The notes: generated from the letters alone by a model not told the origin. A stretch of 64,000 nucleotides of DNA from Afipia sp. OHSU_II-C1 (GCF_000497575.1 NZ_APJI01000011.1:62001-126000), one strand, 5' to 3'; numbered from the stretch's first letter, positions 48,577-56,436 are shown. Numbers and translations are program-made.

Positions 48577-50388
48577 ATGCCCAAAAAACATACTTACGTT
48601 CTCGGCCTCAACACCTACGACCATGACGTGAGCGCCTGTCTGCTGCGGGATGGCGAAATCGCCTATGCCATCGCGAAGGAGCGCATCACCCGCGAGAAGC
48701 ACGCCAGCGGCTTCTACAAGGAAGTCATCGACTACTGCCTGGAAGCCGAAGGCATCACCCTCGACGATGTCGATCTGGTGGTCCGCAACTGTTACATCCT
48801 GCCGGTCCCTGAAATGGAAGACCGGCTGCTGTATCAGGATCTGCCGGGTTTTCTCCCCGAGTACGAGCGCGCCGACGCAAAGAAGCATCCTTATTTTCTG
48901 TCGCGCTCCGACAAGGTCGTATCGATCTCGCACCACCTCGCGCACGCCTACAGCGCGTTCGCCGTCTCCCCGTTCGAGGAAGGAGCGATCATGATCGTTG
49001 ACGGCGTCGGCAGCTATCGCTCCGACGTCAACGAGCCCTTTCCCGCCACCGACACCGCGACGCCCTTGGCGCGCGAGTCGGAGAGCTACTACAAATTTTC
49101 CGGCTCGAAGCTGGAGTGCCTCAAGAAGGTCTGGATGGAGCCGGATCGCGGCTTCCTCAGCGACGAATTCTACAACATGCCGGGCCTCGGCGCGCTCTAC
49201 AGCCGCGCATCGACCTACATCTTCGGCGACTGGAACAAGTGCGGCGAGCTGATGGGCCTTGCCCCTTATGGACGGCACGGCAACGTCAAGCCGCTGATGC
49301 AGATCAAGGATAATGTCCTCACCGTTCCGCGCTGGACCTCCGAACTGAACAAGCCCTACATCGCGGACAGCAGCGAGAAATGGGAGACCAGCCCGCTGAT
49401 GAAGCACTGGGAGGATCTCGCCTGGCGCGTTCAGGACGATACCGAGAAGGTGCTGCTCGCCCGCGCGGCGTGGCTGCGCGAAACGACCGGTGCGAAAAAC
49501 CTCTGCATCGCCGGCGGTGTGGCGCTGAACTGTGTGGCCAACGGCCGCGTTGCCCGCGAGTCGGGCTTCGAGAATGTCTGGATTCAGCCGGCCGCCGGCG
49601 ATGACGGCATCGCCATCGGCTGTGCCTATTACGGCTGGCTGGAAATCCTCAAGCAGCCGCGTTCATTTGTGATGGATCATTCCTATGTCGGCCGCCGCTA
49701 TTCCGATCAGGAGGTGAGCGACGCGATAGCCAAATTCCTCGTCAGCGTTCAGACGACGCAAACGAAAAGCGACAACATCGCCCGCGATACCGCAAAACTG
49801 CTCGCCGATCAGAAGGTGATCGGCTGGTTTCAGGACCGTTCGGAATTCGGCCCGCGTGCGCTGGGCAATCGCAGCCTGCTGGCCGATCCGCGCAAGCCCG
49901 AGATGAAGGACATCCTCAACAGCCGGGTGAAGCATCGCCAGCCGTTCCGCCCCTTCGCACCAATCGTTCTCTATGAGCGCGCGAAGGACATCTTCGAGGG
50001 CGAGGAAGACTCGCCCTTCATGCTGATCGCCAAGAACGTCCGGCCCGAATGGCGCGACAAGATTCCGGCCATTGTCCACGTCGATGGCACGGCGCGGGTG
50101 CAGACGGTGCGCGAGGAAACCAACCCCACGCTCTACCGGCTGCTGAAGGAGTTCGACGCCCTCACCGGCGTCCCCGTCCTCATCAACACCTCATTCAACG
50201 TCAAGGGCGAGCCGATCATCGAGACCCCTCGCGATGCGGTGATCTGCTTCCTGACCACCGGCATCGATCATCTGGTGATGCACAACACGCTGGTCTCGAA
50301 GAACGCGATGCACAAGATCGTCGGGCCGCTGGTGAATACCTATACCGACGTCGCCACGATGGTGATGTCGAACATGAAGCCGGCGTGA
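48577..50388 (+). CDS. NodU/CmcH-family O-carbamoyltransferase
   Basis: A 603-residue full-length enzyme of the NodU/CmcH/TobZ family. The N-terminal Kae1/ASKHA-like domain has GLNTYDHDVSACLLRDGEIA, the metal-binding SHHLAHAYSAFAVSPFEEGA (about residue 117) and GGVALNCVANGRVARES (about 313); the C-terminal carbamoyl-AMP domain has FGPRALGNRSLLADPR (about 425), HRQPFRPFAPIVL and NTSFNVKGEPIIETPRDAV. It would form carbamoyl-AMP from carbamoyl phosphate and ATP and transfer carbamoyl to a hydroxyl. The acceptor is unknown: no nodulation or antibiotic genes surround it. It is first of three same-strand genes. Confidence 0.92.
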   Translation: MPKKHTYVLGLNTYDHDVSACLLRDGEIAYAIAKERITREKHASGFYKEVIDYCLEAEGITLDDVDLVVRNCYILPVPEMEDRLLYQDLPGFLPEYERADAKKHPYFLSRSDKVVSISHHLAHAYSAFAVSPFEEGAIMIVDGVGSYRSDVNEPFPATDTATPLARESESYYKFSGSKLECLKKVWMEPDRGFLSDEFYNMPGLGALYSRASTYIFGDWNKCGELMGLAPYGRHGNVKPLMQIKDNVLTVPRWTSELNKPYIADSSEKWETSPLMKHWEDLAWRVQDDTEKVLLARAAWLRETTGAKNLCIAGGVALNCVANGRVARESGFENVWIQPAAGDDGIAIGCAYYGWLEILKQPRSFVMDHSYVGRRYSDQEVSDAIAKFLVSVQTTQTKSDNIARDTAKLLADQKVIGWFQDRSEFGPRALGNRSLLADPRKPEMKDILNSRVKHRQPFRPFAPIVLYERAKDIFEGEEDSPFMLIAKNVRPEWRDKIPAIVHVDGTARVQTVREETNPTLYRLLKEFDALTGVPVLINTSFNVKGEPIIETPRDAVICFLTTGIDHLVMHNTLVSKNAMHKIVGPLVNTYTDVATMVMSNMKPA

Positions 50389-50520
50389 CGCCAAAGCTGC
50401 CCCTGCCCACGCGTTTGTGCTCTGCGGTAAGGCGAGCCTGCCTGGACGTATCGATTGCGCGCTCCGGATTCCGGCCTAGTATATCCCGGCTGAACCGTCT
50501 GCTGGCACGCCGGGTGCACC

Positions 50521-50892
50521 ATGACGATCGAGAAATGCATCACCGAATACGATGCCTCCGAGGTCATTTTCGAGGAAGGATCGACCGGCCGCGAGCTGTT
50601 CGTCGTCCTCGACGGCAAGGTCGATATCGTCAAGAATTCCGGCGCGGACAAAACTGTCATTGTCACGCTCGGCAAGGGTGAGTTCTTCGGAGAGATGGCC
50701 GTCATCGACGGCTCCTCGCGGTCGGCGAGCGCGGTCGCGGCCACGCCGGGCACTCGCGTGATGCGGATCAATCACGCCCGGTTCGTTTATCTCGTCAGCC
50801 AGCAGCCGGCCTTTGCGCTGATGATCATGGATGCGCTGAGCAAACGGCTGCGGGCCTCCAATGCCGTGAACTACAGGACCGCGGCGCCATGA
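50521..50892 (+). CDS. Stand-alone cyclic-nucleotide-binding domain protein
   Basis: A 123-residue protein that is essentially one CAP-ED domain (EYDASEVIFEEGSTGRELFV to the C-terminus). The phosphate-binding cassette GEFFGEMAVIDGSSRSASAVA has the Glu and Arg that bind cyclic nucleotide ribose and phosphate, so ligand binding is plausible. There is no helix-turn-helix, so it is not a classical CRP. Its stop overlaps the start of the following hydrolase gene by four bases (ATGA). It probably acts as a sensor in trans for one of its neighbours (inference). Confidence 0.88.
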   Translation: MTIEKCITEYDASEVIFEEGSTGRELFVVLDGKVDIVKNSGADKTVIVTLGKGEFFGEMAVIDGSSRSASAVAATPGTRVMRINHARFVYLVSQQPAFALMIMDALSKRLRASNAVNYRTAAP

Positions 50893-51701
50893 GCGACCGG
50901 AAACCCTCGCCCTTTCCCATTCTTCTCAACAATGACGTGTGCTCGCTGATCCAGGCCGCCGAGGACGTCTATCAGATCCGCTTCAAAAACCGCGCCGCCA
51001 ATGCCTATCTGGTGCGCGGCAGCAAGCGGACCATCATGATCGATGTCGGCCTGTCGTCGAACTATCCGTATCTGCTGGAATGCCTGCAGCATCTCGGCAT
51101 CAAGCCTGCCGACATCGACATGGTCGTGCTCAGCCACGAGCATCTCGACCATATCGGCGCAGCCTATCACTTCAACGGGCGGACCATCACCGCCGCGCAC
51201 CGCCTCGCCGCGAACAAGATCATGCTGCGCGACGACTTCTCGATGCTGCGCAAGATGTTCAACGAGCCGAGCGTGCCGATCGACATCGACATCTGGCTCG
51301 AGGAAGGCAACCTGATCGACCTCGGCAACTTCCGGCTGACCGTGATGTACACGCCCGGCCATACCTCCGCGTGCATCAGCCTGTTCGATCAGGACAAGGG
51401 GCTGCTGTTCGCCGCCGACACCCTGATGCCCGGCGGCGTCATGGGCGGCGTGTTCGGATCGGGCAGCATCAGCGATTACATCCAGTCGCTGGAGCGGCTG
51501 AAGGGCCTCGACTCGAAAATCCTGCTGTCCGGGCACGGCCGCCTGTCGGATACGCCGCAGGATGACGTCAGGATCGCGATCCAGCGCTCCCATGCCCTGC
51601 TCTCGGATACGGCGCAGCTGTTCGACGCCCTCGATGCGCGGTCGAACTTCGAGCCGATCATGCAGTCGGTGCGCGACCTCAACAAGCTGGACGATTCGTG
51701 A
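50889..51701 (+). CDS. Metallo-beta-lactamase-fold hydrolase
   Basis: A 270-residue MBL-fold enzyme. All metal ligands are seen: HxHxDH as LSHEHLDHIGAAYHF (about residue 80), His in YTPGHTSACISLF (about 157), Asp in LLFAADTLMPGGV (about 179) and His in LLSGHGRLSD (about 218). The two-metal hydrolase of the glyoxalase-II-like type is indicated. No signal peptide; cytoplasmic. Coupled to the upstream cyclic-nucleotide-binding gene by an ATGA overlap. Substrate unknown, perhaps a phosphodiester or ester made by or related to the carbamoylation system. Confidence 0.9.
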   Translation: MSDRKPSPFPILLNNDVCSLIQAAEDVYQIRFKNRAANAYLVRGSKRTIMIDVGLSSNYPYLLECLQHLGIKPADIDMVVLSHEHLDHIGAAYHFNGRTITAAHRLAANKIMLRDDFSMLRKMFNEPSVPIDIDIWLEEGNLIDLGNFRLTVMYTPGHTSACISLFDQDKGLLFAADTLMPGGVMGGVFGSGSISDYIQSLERLKGLDSKILLSGHGRLSDTPQDDVRIAIQRSHALLSDTAQLFDALDARSNFEPIMQSVRDLNKLDDS

Positions 51702-51755
51702 GAAGCTGAGCGCCGTTCTGGATTTCAGAAACCGAAATGCCGAAGAAACCAATCC

Positions 51756-52049
51756 ATGATCCACGCACATCGCTTCGCCGGTTTGACCGTTGCGCTTCTT
51801 GTCGTTGTTGGCTGCCATTCGGAAACGAAAGCGGCCAGTCATCAAGCCGGCGTTTGTAACCCGGCCGCCGCAGCGGCTCTGGCGGGCAAGAACAGGATTT
51901 CGGATCGCAGGGCGAAGCGCTTGACCGGCGCGACGATCGTTCGCCAGATCAAACCCGGTCAGGGTGTGACCATGGACTACAGGCCAGAGCGCGTCACGAT
52001 TGAAACCGACGACAAGACACGGAAGATCCTCCGCGCCTCTTGCGGCTAG
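51756..52049 (+). CDS. I78-family peptidase inhibitor, lipoprotein-like
   Basis: A 97-residue exported protein. Residues 1-20 are hydrophobic (FAGLTVALLVVVGC) with a possible lipobox Cys at 20. The I78 pattern follows: CNPAAAAALAGKNRISDRRA, RLTGATIVRQIKPGQGVTMD and YRPERVTIETDD, ending CG with two cysteines that likely bond. Such proteins inhibit subtilisin-like serine proteases in the periplasm. Same strand and 54 nt after the MBL gene, but probably independent. Confidence 0.85.
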   Translation: MIHAHRFAGLTVALLVVVGCHSETKAASHQAGVCNPAAAAALAGKNRISDRRAKRLTGATIVRQIKPGQGVTMDYRPERVTIETDDKTRKILRASCG

Positions 52050-52095
52050 GATCACCCGGCTCTCGATGAACAGGCGGAGATTTCAGGGAAGCCGT

Positions 52096-52169
52096 TGGAG
52101 CGGGTGAAGGGAATCGAACCCTCGTATTCAGCTTGGAAGGCTGCTGCTCTACCATTGAGCTACACCCGC
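52096..52169 (-). tRNA. tRNA-Gly (anticodon TCC)
   Basis: A 74-nt cloverleaf on the minus strand starting GCGGGTGTAGCTCAATGGTA. The anticodon loop is CTTCCAA, T-loop TTCGATT, acceptor GCGGGTG/CACCCGC, with encoded CCA. Confidence 0.97.
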
Positions 52170-52296
52170 GGCGCGGCGAGACCTAGCATGGCATTCCCGC
52201 CGCCTCAACCACGATTGATTTGCACTGCGGGACCAACGGAACCATATTCCGGGCAAGCTGTTTCGCTTTTAGCCGATTTGAACCGGGAGATGTCTC

Positions 52297-52590
52297 ATGC
52301 GCAAAGCACTTTTGGCCGCCATGGCCCTGGCAGGTATGGCCGTGTTCGGCACAGGCTCCGCCGAAGCCCGGGACTATCGTTACTGCCTGGTCGAGGGCTT
52401 CGCGGCCGGTCCGGGCACCTGTTATTACGATAACTACGCCCAGTGCATGGCCAGCGCATCGGGACGGCGCGCCTATTGCCAAGTCAATCCGGTCTTCGCT
52501 TTCGCGGAGCAAGGCCGGTATGCAGACCCCGGCGCGCGCGTCGTGAAGCCGCGCAAGGTTCGCCGCCATCATCGTCATTATTACGATTGA
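52297..52590 (+). CDS. DUF3551-type small secreted protein
   Basis: A 97-residue exported protein: signal peptide MRKALLAAMALAGMAVFGTG then ARDYRYCLVEGFAAGPGTCY and YDNYAQCMASASGRRAYCQV, the Cys pattern of the DUF3551 family, abundant in Bradyrhizobium-type genomes. The C-terminus is Arg/His-rich. Function unknown. Transcribed alone, with a good terminator after it. Confidence 0.85.
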   Translation: MRKALLAAMALAGMAVFGTGSAEARDYRYCLVEGFAAGPGTCYYDNYAQCMASASGRRAYCQVNPVFAFAEQGRYADPGARVVKPRKVRRHHRHYYD

Positions 52591-52617
52591 TCGCAGTCTG
52601 ATCGAAAGCAACCAGAG

Positions 52618-52649
52618 GCCGCCCGTTATCCTGACGGGCGGCTTTGTTT
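52618..52649 (+). terminator. Terminator after the DUF3551 gene
   Basis: GCCGCCCGT, short loop, ACGGGCGGC, then TTTGTTT. About 27 nt after the stop codon. Confidence 0.8.
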
Positions 52650-52655
52650 GCCGTC

Positions 52656-52982
52656 TCAGTCTTCTCGCGTGCGATCCCGATAGGAGGAAAGCCGCGACAG
52701 GAACGCCAGCACGAGGCCGATTCCGACCAGCGAAAATATCATCGTGAAAATCTTGGACACGCCGCTGGTCGGGCCGAGCGTCGCATCGCCGACCGTGGTC
52801 AGCGCCACTACGCTGAAATAGGCCGAATCGAGCCACGACCAGCCCTCGATCCAGTGGTAGAAAATCGATCCGCCCAGCACGGACATTATCAGCAGAAAGA
52901 TGATCGCCTGAAACTCAGGATCGCTCAGCCCATGCCAGAAACCGAGACAAAGCCGCTTCAGGCCCAAGGCCAGTGATCGCAT
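52656..52982 (-). CDS. Two-helix ion channel-like membrane protein with variant pore motif
   Basis: A 108-residue protein from the ATG at 52982 (MRSLALGLKRLCLGFWHGLS); a TTG at 53006 would add eight residues. Two membrane helices flank a pore helix: FQAIIFLLIMSVLGGSIFYH, then SAYFSVVALTTVGDATLGP and FTMIFSLVGIGLVLAFLSRL. This is the Ion_trans_2/KcsA layout, but the filter reads TTVGDATLGP in place of the canonical TTVGYGDxxP. The K+ selectivity or even conduction is therefore uncertain. A tetramer in the inner membrane is expected. No regulatory domain is attached. Confidence 0.82.
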   Translation of the reverse strand: MRSLALGLKRLCLGFWHGLSDPEFQAIIFLLIMSVLGGSIFYHWIEGWSWLDSAYFSVVALTTVGDATLGPTSGVSKIFTMIFSLVGIGLVLAFLSRLSSYRDRTRED

Positions 52983-53041
52983 CGGTGCCGGCCCCGTGAC
53001 AGACAAATTCCCCGCCGCAGCCTGACACAGACGCGCCCAAT

Positions 53042-53076
53042 AAAAAATCGCCCGGAAGCTATTTCCGGGCGATTTT
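53042..53076 (-). terminator. Terminator after tRNA-Tyr
   Basis: Minus strand AAAATCGCCCGGAA, short loop, TTCCGGGCGATTTTTTATT. Strong stem and a six-T run 6 nt after the tRNA 3' end. Confidence 0.9.
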
Positions 53077-53082
53077 CAAAGA

Positions 53083-53168
53083 TGGTGGGGGAAGAAGGAC
53101 TCGAACCTTCGAAGCCATACGGCGGCTGATTTACAGTCAGCTCCCTTTGCCACTCGGGACACTCCCCC
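53083..53168 (-). tRNA. tRNA-Tyr (anticodon GTA)
   Basis: An 86-nt class II tRNA on the minus strand starting GGGGGAGTGTCCCGAGTGGC, with anticodon loop CTGTAAA and a long variable arm (GCCGCCGTATGGC). Encoded CCA. Confidence 0.97.
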
Positions 53169-53385
53169 GCTCGACATCATCCGACACCCTCGCCCACCCG
53201 AACGGGGCGGTTGAACGGCCATGGATGACGGTAAAAAGCGTGCCCGTAGACGGGCGCCCGGTCGGCGCGTTTATGGGCGAAGCACCGGGGTAAAGTCAAC
53301 CAACGCCGGGAGAAATGTCACATTTCCTTTCGCGCCGTCCAAAGCCGGAAATTGCCATTATTTCAATCCCGTGGGACAAGGCCCC

Positions 53386-54267
53386 ATGAGCGATCGCGAC
53401 CGCAAATCACGTTTCAAGGGCCCCAAACCGGGCGGACGCGGCGGCGACCGTGATCGGGAGCGTCACGGGGAGCGTCCCGGGAAGCATCAGGGAAAGCCTC
53501 AGGGGCGCCCTCACTGGCGCGACCGTGAGGCCAAAGGGCATGTGAAGGGCGAAGGCCCGGTCATTCTCTATGGCTGGCACTCGGTCACCATGGCTCTGGC
53601 CAATCCCCAGCGGCGCATCCGCAAGCTGTTCGTCACCGAAAACGTTGCCCGCCGTCTGGCCGACGAGAAGATCGACACCCGCGTTCCGCCGGAACTGGTC
53701 CACGCGGGGGATATCGACCGCCGGCTCGGGCCGGATGCCGTGCATCAGGGCCTGCTCGCCGAGGCAGATCCCCTGCCCGGCCTGCATCTGGATGAACTGC
53801 CGCAGGACGGCATTGTGCTGGTGCTCGACCAGATCACCGATCCGCACAATGTCGGCGCGATCCTGCGCTCGGCCGCGGCCTTTGCCGTCAAGGCGATTGT
53901 CACCACCGGGCGGCACAGCCCCGAGGCAACCGGCGTGCTGGCGAAATCCGCATCCGGTGCGCTTGAACTTGTGCCGATCGTTGAGGTCCCGAACCTGCAT
54001 CGCGCCCTTGGCGAGATGAACGAGGCAGGCTTCCTGACGGTGGGTCTCGACAGCGAGGGCCAGGGCGATCTCAGCGTCGTGCCGCTGCACGCGCCGCTAG
54101 CGCTGGTGCTGGGGGCCGAAGGCAAAGGGCTGCGCCAGCTCACGCGCGAAACCTGCTCCGTCGTTGCGCGCATGGACATGCCGGGCGCGATCAAGAGCCT
54201 CAACGTCTCGAACGCAGCCGCGCTCGCCCTCTATATCGGCACAAGCCGCCTCGGCCTGATGGGCTGA
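53386..54267 (+). CDS. rlmB: 23S rRNA 2'-O-methyltransferase (SPOUT, RlmB type)
   Basis: A 293-residue SPOUT methyltransferase. The start at 53386 (MSDRDRKSRFKGPKPGGRGG) is followed by a highly basic, disordered N-terminus to about residue 45, then the L30e-like substrate domain (GWHSVTMALANPQRRIRKLF) and the knotted domain with motif 1 LDQITDPHNVGAILRSAAAF, motif 2 LVLGAEGKGLRQLTRETCS and motif 3 SLNVSNAAALALY. RlmB methylates G2251 of 23S rRNA in E. coli; other TrmH-like activity cannot be excluded. It follows tRNA-Tyr in opposite orientation. Confidence 0.9.
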   Translation: MSDRDRKSRFKGPKPGGRGGDRDRERHGERPGKHQGKPQGRPHWRDREAKGHVKGEGPVILYGWHSVTMALANPQRRIRKLFVTENVARRLADEKIDTRVPPELVHAGDIDRRLGPDAVHQGLLAEADPLPGLHLDELPQDGIVLVLDQITDPHNVGAILRSAAAFAVKAIVTTGRHSPEATGVLAKSASGALELVPIVEVPNLHRALGEMNEAGFLTVGLDSEGQGDLSVVPLHAPLALVLGAEGKGLRQLTRETCSVVARMDMPGAIKSLNVSNAAALALYIGTSRLGLMG

Positions 54268-54270
54268 ATC

Positions 54271-54304
54271 AAAAACGCCCGCCTGCGCGATGCAGGCGGG
54301 CGTC
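54271..54304 (-). terminator. Terminator after the Tyr-rich secreted protein gene
   Basis: Minus strand ACGCCCGCCTGC, five-base loop, GCAGGCGGGCGTTTTTG. Perfect 12-bp stem with five T. It also faces the end of rlmB, so it may work for both, though the plus strand lacks a T-run. Confidence 0.85.
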
Positions 54305-54326
54305 CGAATTTCAAATTGCCGAAAGA

Positions 54327-54872
54327 TCAGTACTTGTAGCGAAGCGGCTTTGCGTAACGCGAGCCGTGCGCCATGGCATGGCCGTGGTGGCGATGCGTGT
54401 AATAGTACTTCGGCGCGGTGCGATACGGACGGTAGTGCATCCGATGATAGCCGCGGTGATAGTGGCGGCGGGCGAAGCGATAGCTGTAGACCGCAGGGCC
54501 CTGCACACTCGGTGCGCCGTCATAGTAATGGCTGGTGGCGTTGCCGTAAGGACCACCGTCATAGCCGTAACGATAAGGCCGGCCATAGTAGCGCGAGCCG
54601 ACAACGGCGCGTTCCTGATAGGTCGGCACCGGAGCGAAGTTGCCGGGGCCGGTATAGGTCGGACCCTGGTTCACCCAGTAATACTGCGGGCCTGCCGGAT
54701 CCGGCAGACGCTCGCGCACGCCGCACGCACCATAACCGCACCCGTAATTGTAAGCGTAATAGCCGTAGCTGCCGCACGGATCGGTCACCGCACATGCCTG
54801 CGCGGGGGCCGCCGTCGCCACGGTCGCGGCGAAGGCCGCTCCGGCAATCAATCCTGCAATGATCTGACGCAT
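54327..54872 (-). CDS. Secreted Tyr/Gly/His-rich protein of unknown function
   Basis: A 181-residue exported protein: signal peptide MRQIIAGLIAGAAFAATVAT ending APAQA, then a Cys pair region (CAVTDPCGSYGYYAYNYGCG) with four Cys, then Tyr-, Pro-, Arg- and His-rich low-complexity sequence. AGGAGAGAGTA precedes the ATG. 37 nt after the other secreted-protein gene, likely one operon. It looks like an envelope or structural protein; no family recognised. Confidence 0.78.
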   Translation of the reverse strand: MRQIIAGLIAGAAFAATVATAAPAQACAVTDPCGSYGYYAYNYGCGYGACGVRERLPDPAGPQYYWVNQGPTYTGPGNFAPVPTYQERAVVGSRYYGRPYRYGYDGGPYGNATSHYYDGAPSVQGPAVYSYRFARRHYHRGYHRMHYRPYRTAPKYYYTHRHHGHAMAHGSRYAKPLRYKY

Positions 54873-54909
54873 TACTCTCTCCTGTTGAACGCTTTTTGTT
54901 TTGGTCTCG

Positions 54910-55401
54910 TTAGTGTTTCAAATCGGGCCGGAAACCATTCGGCCGGTAGCTGGGCCGGAAACCGTTCGGCCGATAGCTTTGATCGCGCGGCGCTTCGATG
55001 ATCGCCGGCGGATACTCGGGAACGTCATACTGCTGCTGCGGCGCAGGCGGTGCGGATTGCGCAGACCACGAGCGATGATAGCTCTCCGCCGGCTGCGGCA
55101 GCGCGCGATTGGCGGGTGGCTGAATTTCGAGACGGCCGTAGCCCGGCGTGCGTCCGGCGCTCGGATAATAGTGGCCAACTTCGGGGCCGATGTAGCGATC
55201 CCAGCCGCCATAAACGCGGTCCGCATTCTTGAAATGTTTTGCGAGGCCCCATTCGCCTTCGACGACGGCATAGGACGCGTCGCGGCCATTGATGATGACG
55301 GGAACGCCGGCGCGGCCGGGAATCACGATCAGCGGACCGGTATCGGCCGCAGCCGCTGCCGCCGTTCCGATCAAGATCGCCAGAGCCAGTATCGCACGCA
55401 T
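54910..55401 (-). CDS. Secreted protein of unknown function with C-terminal repeat
   Basis: A 163-residue exported protein from the ATG at 55401 (MRAILALAILIGTAAAAAAD, signal peptide with cleavage after AAA). The first part has TGPLIVIPGRAGVPVIINGR and ASYAVVEGEWGLAKHFKNAD; the rest is Pro/Tyr/Gln-rich. The C-terminus has a tandem repeat of SYRPNGFRP (two copies), mirrored by a near-duplicated 27-base DNA unit. Probably co-transcribed with the Tyr-rich protein gene downstream. Function not assigned. Confidence 0.78.
   Translation of the reverse strand: MRAILALAILIGTAAAAAADTGPLIVIPGRAGVPVIINGRDASYAVVEGEWGLAKHFKNADRVYGGWDRYIGPEVGHYYPSAGRTPGYGRLEIQPPANRALPQPAESYHRSWSAQSAPPAPQQQYDVPEYPPAIIEAPRDQSYRPNGFRPSYRPNGFRPDLKH
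54920..54973. repeat. Short tandem duplication within the secreted-protein gene
   Basis: Two near-identical units containing GGGCCGGAAACCATTCGGCC and GGGCCGGAAACCGTTCGGCC, 27 bases apart, encode the repeated SYRPNGFRP. In-frame duplication. Confidence 0.85.
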
Positions 55402-55699
55402 GGAATGAGACCTTCGTTGAAGCCGCACCCTAATCCAGCGAGCCAAGCCAGGAGTTAAAGGCCCCGCCCAATCGTCAGGTAAGCCTAACGCGTAAGCATT
55501 TCCGGTCGCTCAATTGCGAGCGATTTCAATAAGATTTTGGAAAGTGGAAGGTTAACGGCGGGTGCCTGGCAGGCTCGCTCGCCCGGTTCCGCGGGTGAAA
55601 CAACGCCTCTCGATAACGTGATTATATGATGATCATCATTCCATTGATCGGCGACGCGCCGCGACTACCTCGAGGGCAGCCCAAACAAGGAGAAGTTCG
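55402..55699. other. Region upstream of the 49-residue ORF
   Basis: About 300 nt without a gene on either strand that I can support. It has a perfect 14-base palindrome ATGATGATCATCAT at 55626-55639 and a short TCGCTCAATTGCGAGCGA palindrome at 55507-55524. Both may be binding sites; the first lies about 60 nt before the small ORF. Confidence 0.4.
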
Positions 55700-55849
55700 A
55701 TGACCCGGCAGACCCAAGAGCGCAAACAACATCGTTACGAGCTGGTGCACGACAACGATGCAGACTTCATCGCCTATCAGCGCCATCTCGGCGAAGGCGT
55801 CTGGCAGACGTTTTCGACCTGGATGATCCCGCGCACCAACGAAGACTGA
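55700..55849 (+). CDS. Small hypothetical protein (49 residues)
   Basis: ATG at 55700 with an excellent AAGGAG ribosome-binding site seven bases before (AAGGAGAAGTTCG). The predicted peptide starts MTRQTQERKQHRYELVHDND and ends MIPRTNED; it is charged at the N-terminus and has no membrane segment. A central FIAYQRHLGEGVWQTFSTWM could form an amphipathic helix. Function unknown. Codon use looks like that of genes. Confidence 0.72.
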   Translation: MTRQTQERKQHRYELVHDNDADFIAYQRHLGEGVWQTFSTWMIPRTNED

Positions 55850-55935
55850 GATGTAACGGACAGCCGGACGATGCCCAAATCGGTATCGTCCCCGTGGCTG
55901 ATCGGGTGAATTCTGAATAAGGCTTTCAAGATGAA

Positions 55936-56010
55936 TGGTGCCGGCGGAGAGGATTGAACTCCCGACCTTCGGTTTACAAAACCGCTGCACTACCGCTGTG
56001 CTACGCCGGC
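55936..56010 (-). tRNA. tRNA-Thr (anticodon TGT)
   Basis: A 75-nt cloverleaf on the minus strand starting GCCGGCGTAGCACAGCGGTA. Anticodon loop TTTGTAA, T-loop TTCAATC, acceptor GCCGGCG/CGCCGGC, encoded CCA. Confidence 0.95.
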
Positions 56011-56095
56011 GACGGGAGAACAGCTACCAGCGCCGGAGCGCCGGGACAAGACCGCGAACGGGACCTGACACCGCGAAATCCGCCCCTTGCCCGGA

Positions 56096-56128
56096 CAAAA
56101 AAGCCGTCGCTTCTGGCGACGGCTTTCA
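56096..56128 (-). terminator. Terminator after the small Ser/Gly-rich secreted protein gene
   Basis: Minus strand AAAGCCGTCGC, short loop, GCGACGGCTTTTTTG. Stem of 11 and six T, 21 nt beyond the stop. Confidence 0.88.
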
Positions 56129-56148
56129 AGCACGCCCTGATCGGCGCT

Positions 56149-56436
56149 TTATTTCCCGCTTCCACCTTCACCACCGCCCTGACCACCACTTGAGGTGCCC
56201 ATTCTGCCGGTATCTTTCTTCAGGGCGCCGCCACCCATCCCTGTCGTGGACCCGCTCTTCTTGGCGGCCTTCTTCTTCACACTCTTCTGATCGGTCGGAT
56301 TGGTTCCGCTGGTGCCTGCCTGAGGCGAGTTGGTCATTCCGGAATCCGACGGCTTCTGCTGCGCCGTCTGCGCGGACGCGAAGCCGGTCGCCATCACCAA
56401 AGCTGCGGCCGCCAGACCTGCCATAAGCTTTCGCAT
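56149..56436 (-). CDS. Small secreted Ser/Gly/Lys-rich protein
   Basis: About 95 residues. The ATG at 56436 is preferred over the one at 56442 because the GGAGGAG site would otherwise abut the start; it gives MRKLMAGLAAAALVMATGFA, a signal peptide cut after ASAQ. The mature part is low-complexity with Lys-rich VKKKAAKKSGS and Gly/Ser-rich tail GTSSGGQGGGEGGSGK. Function unknown; typical of the many small exported proteins here. Confidence 0.75.
   Translation of the reverse strand: MRKLMAGLAAAALVMATGFASAQTAQQKPSDSGMTNSPQAGTSGTNPTDQKSVKKKAAKKSGSTTGMGGGALKKDTGRMGTSSGGQGGGEGGSGK

Noticed and set aside
55620-55990. 122-codon minus-strand open frame across the 49-residue ORF and tRNA-Thr
   Set aside because: It includes the antisense of the tRNA and the small ORF and has no start signal; considered spurious.
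52096-56010. Three tRNA genes as possible integration sites of a mobile element
   Set aside because: No integrase, no direct repeats of the tRNA 3' ends, and neighbouring genes look native in composition. No sign of an inserted island.
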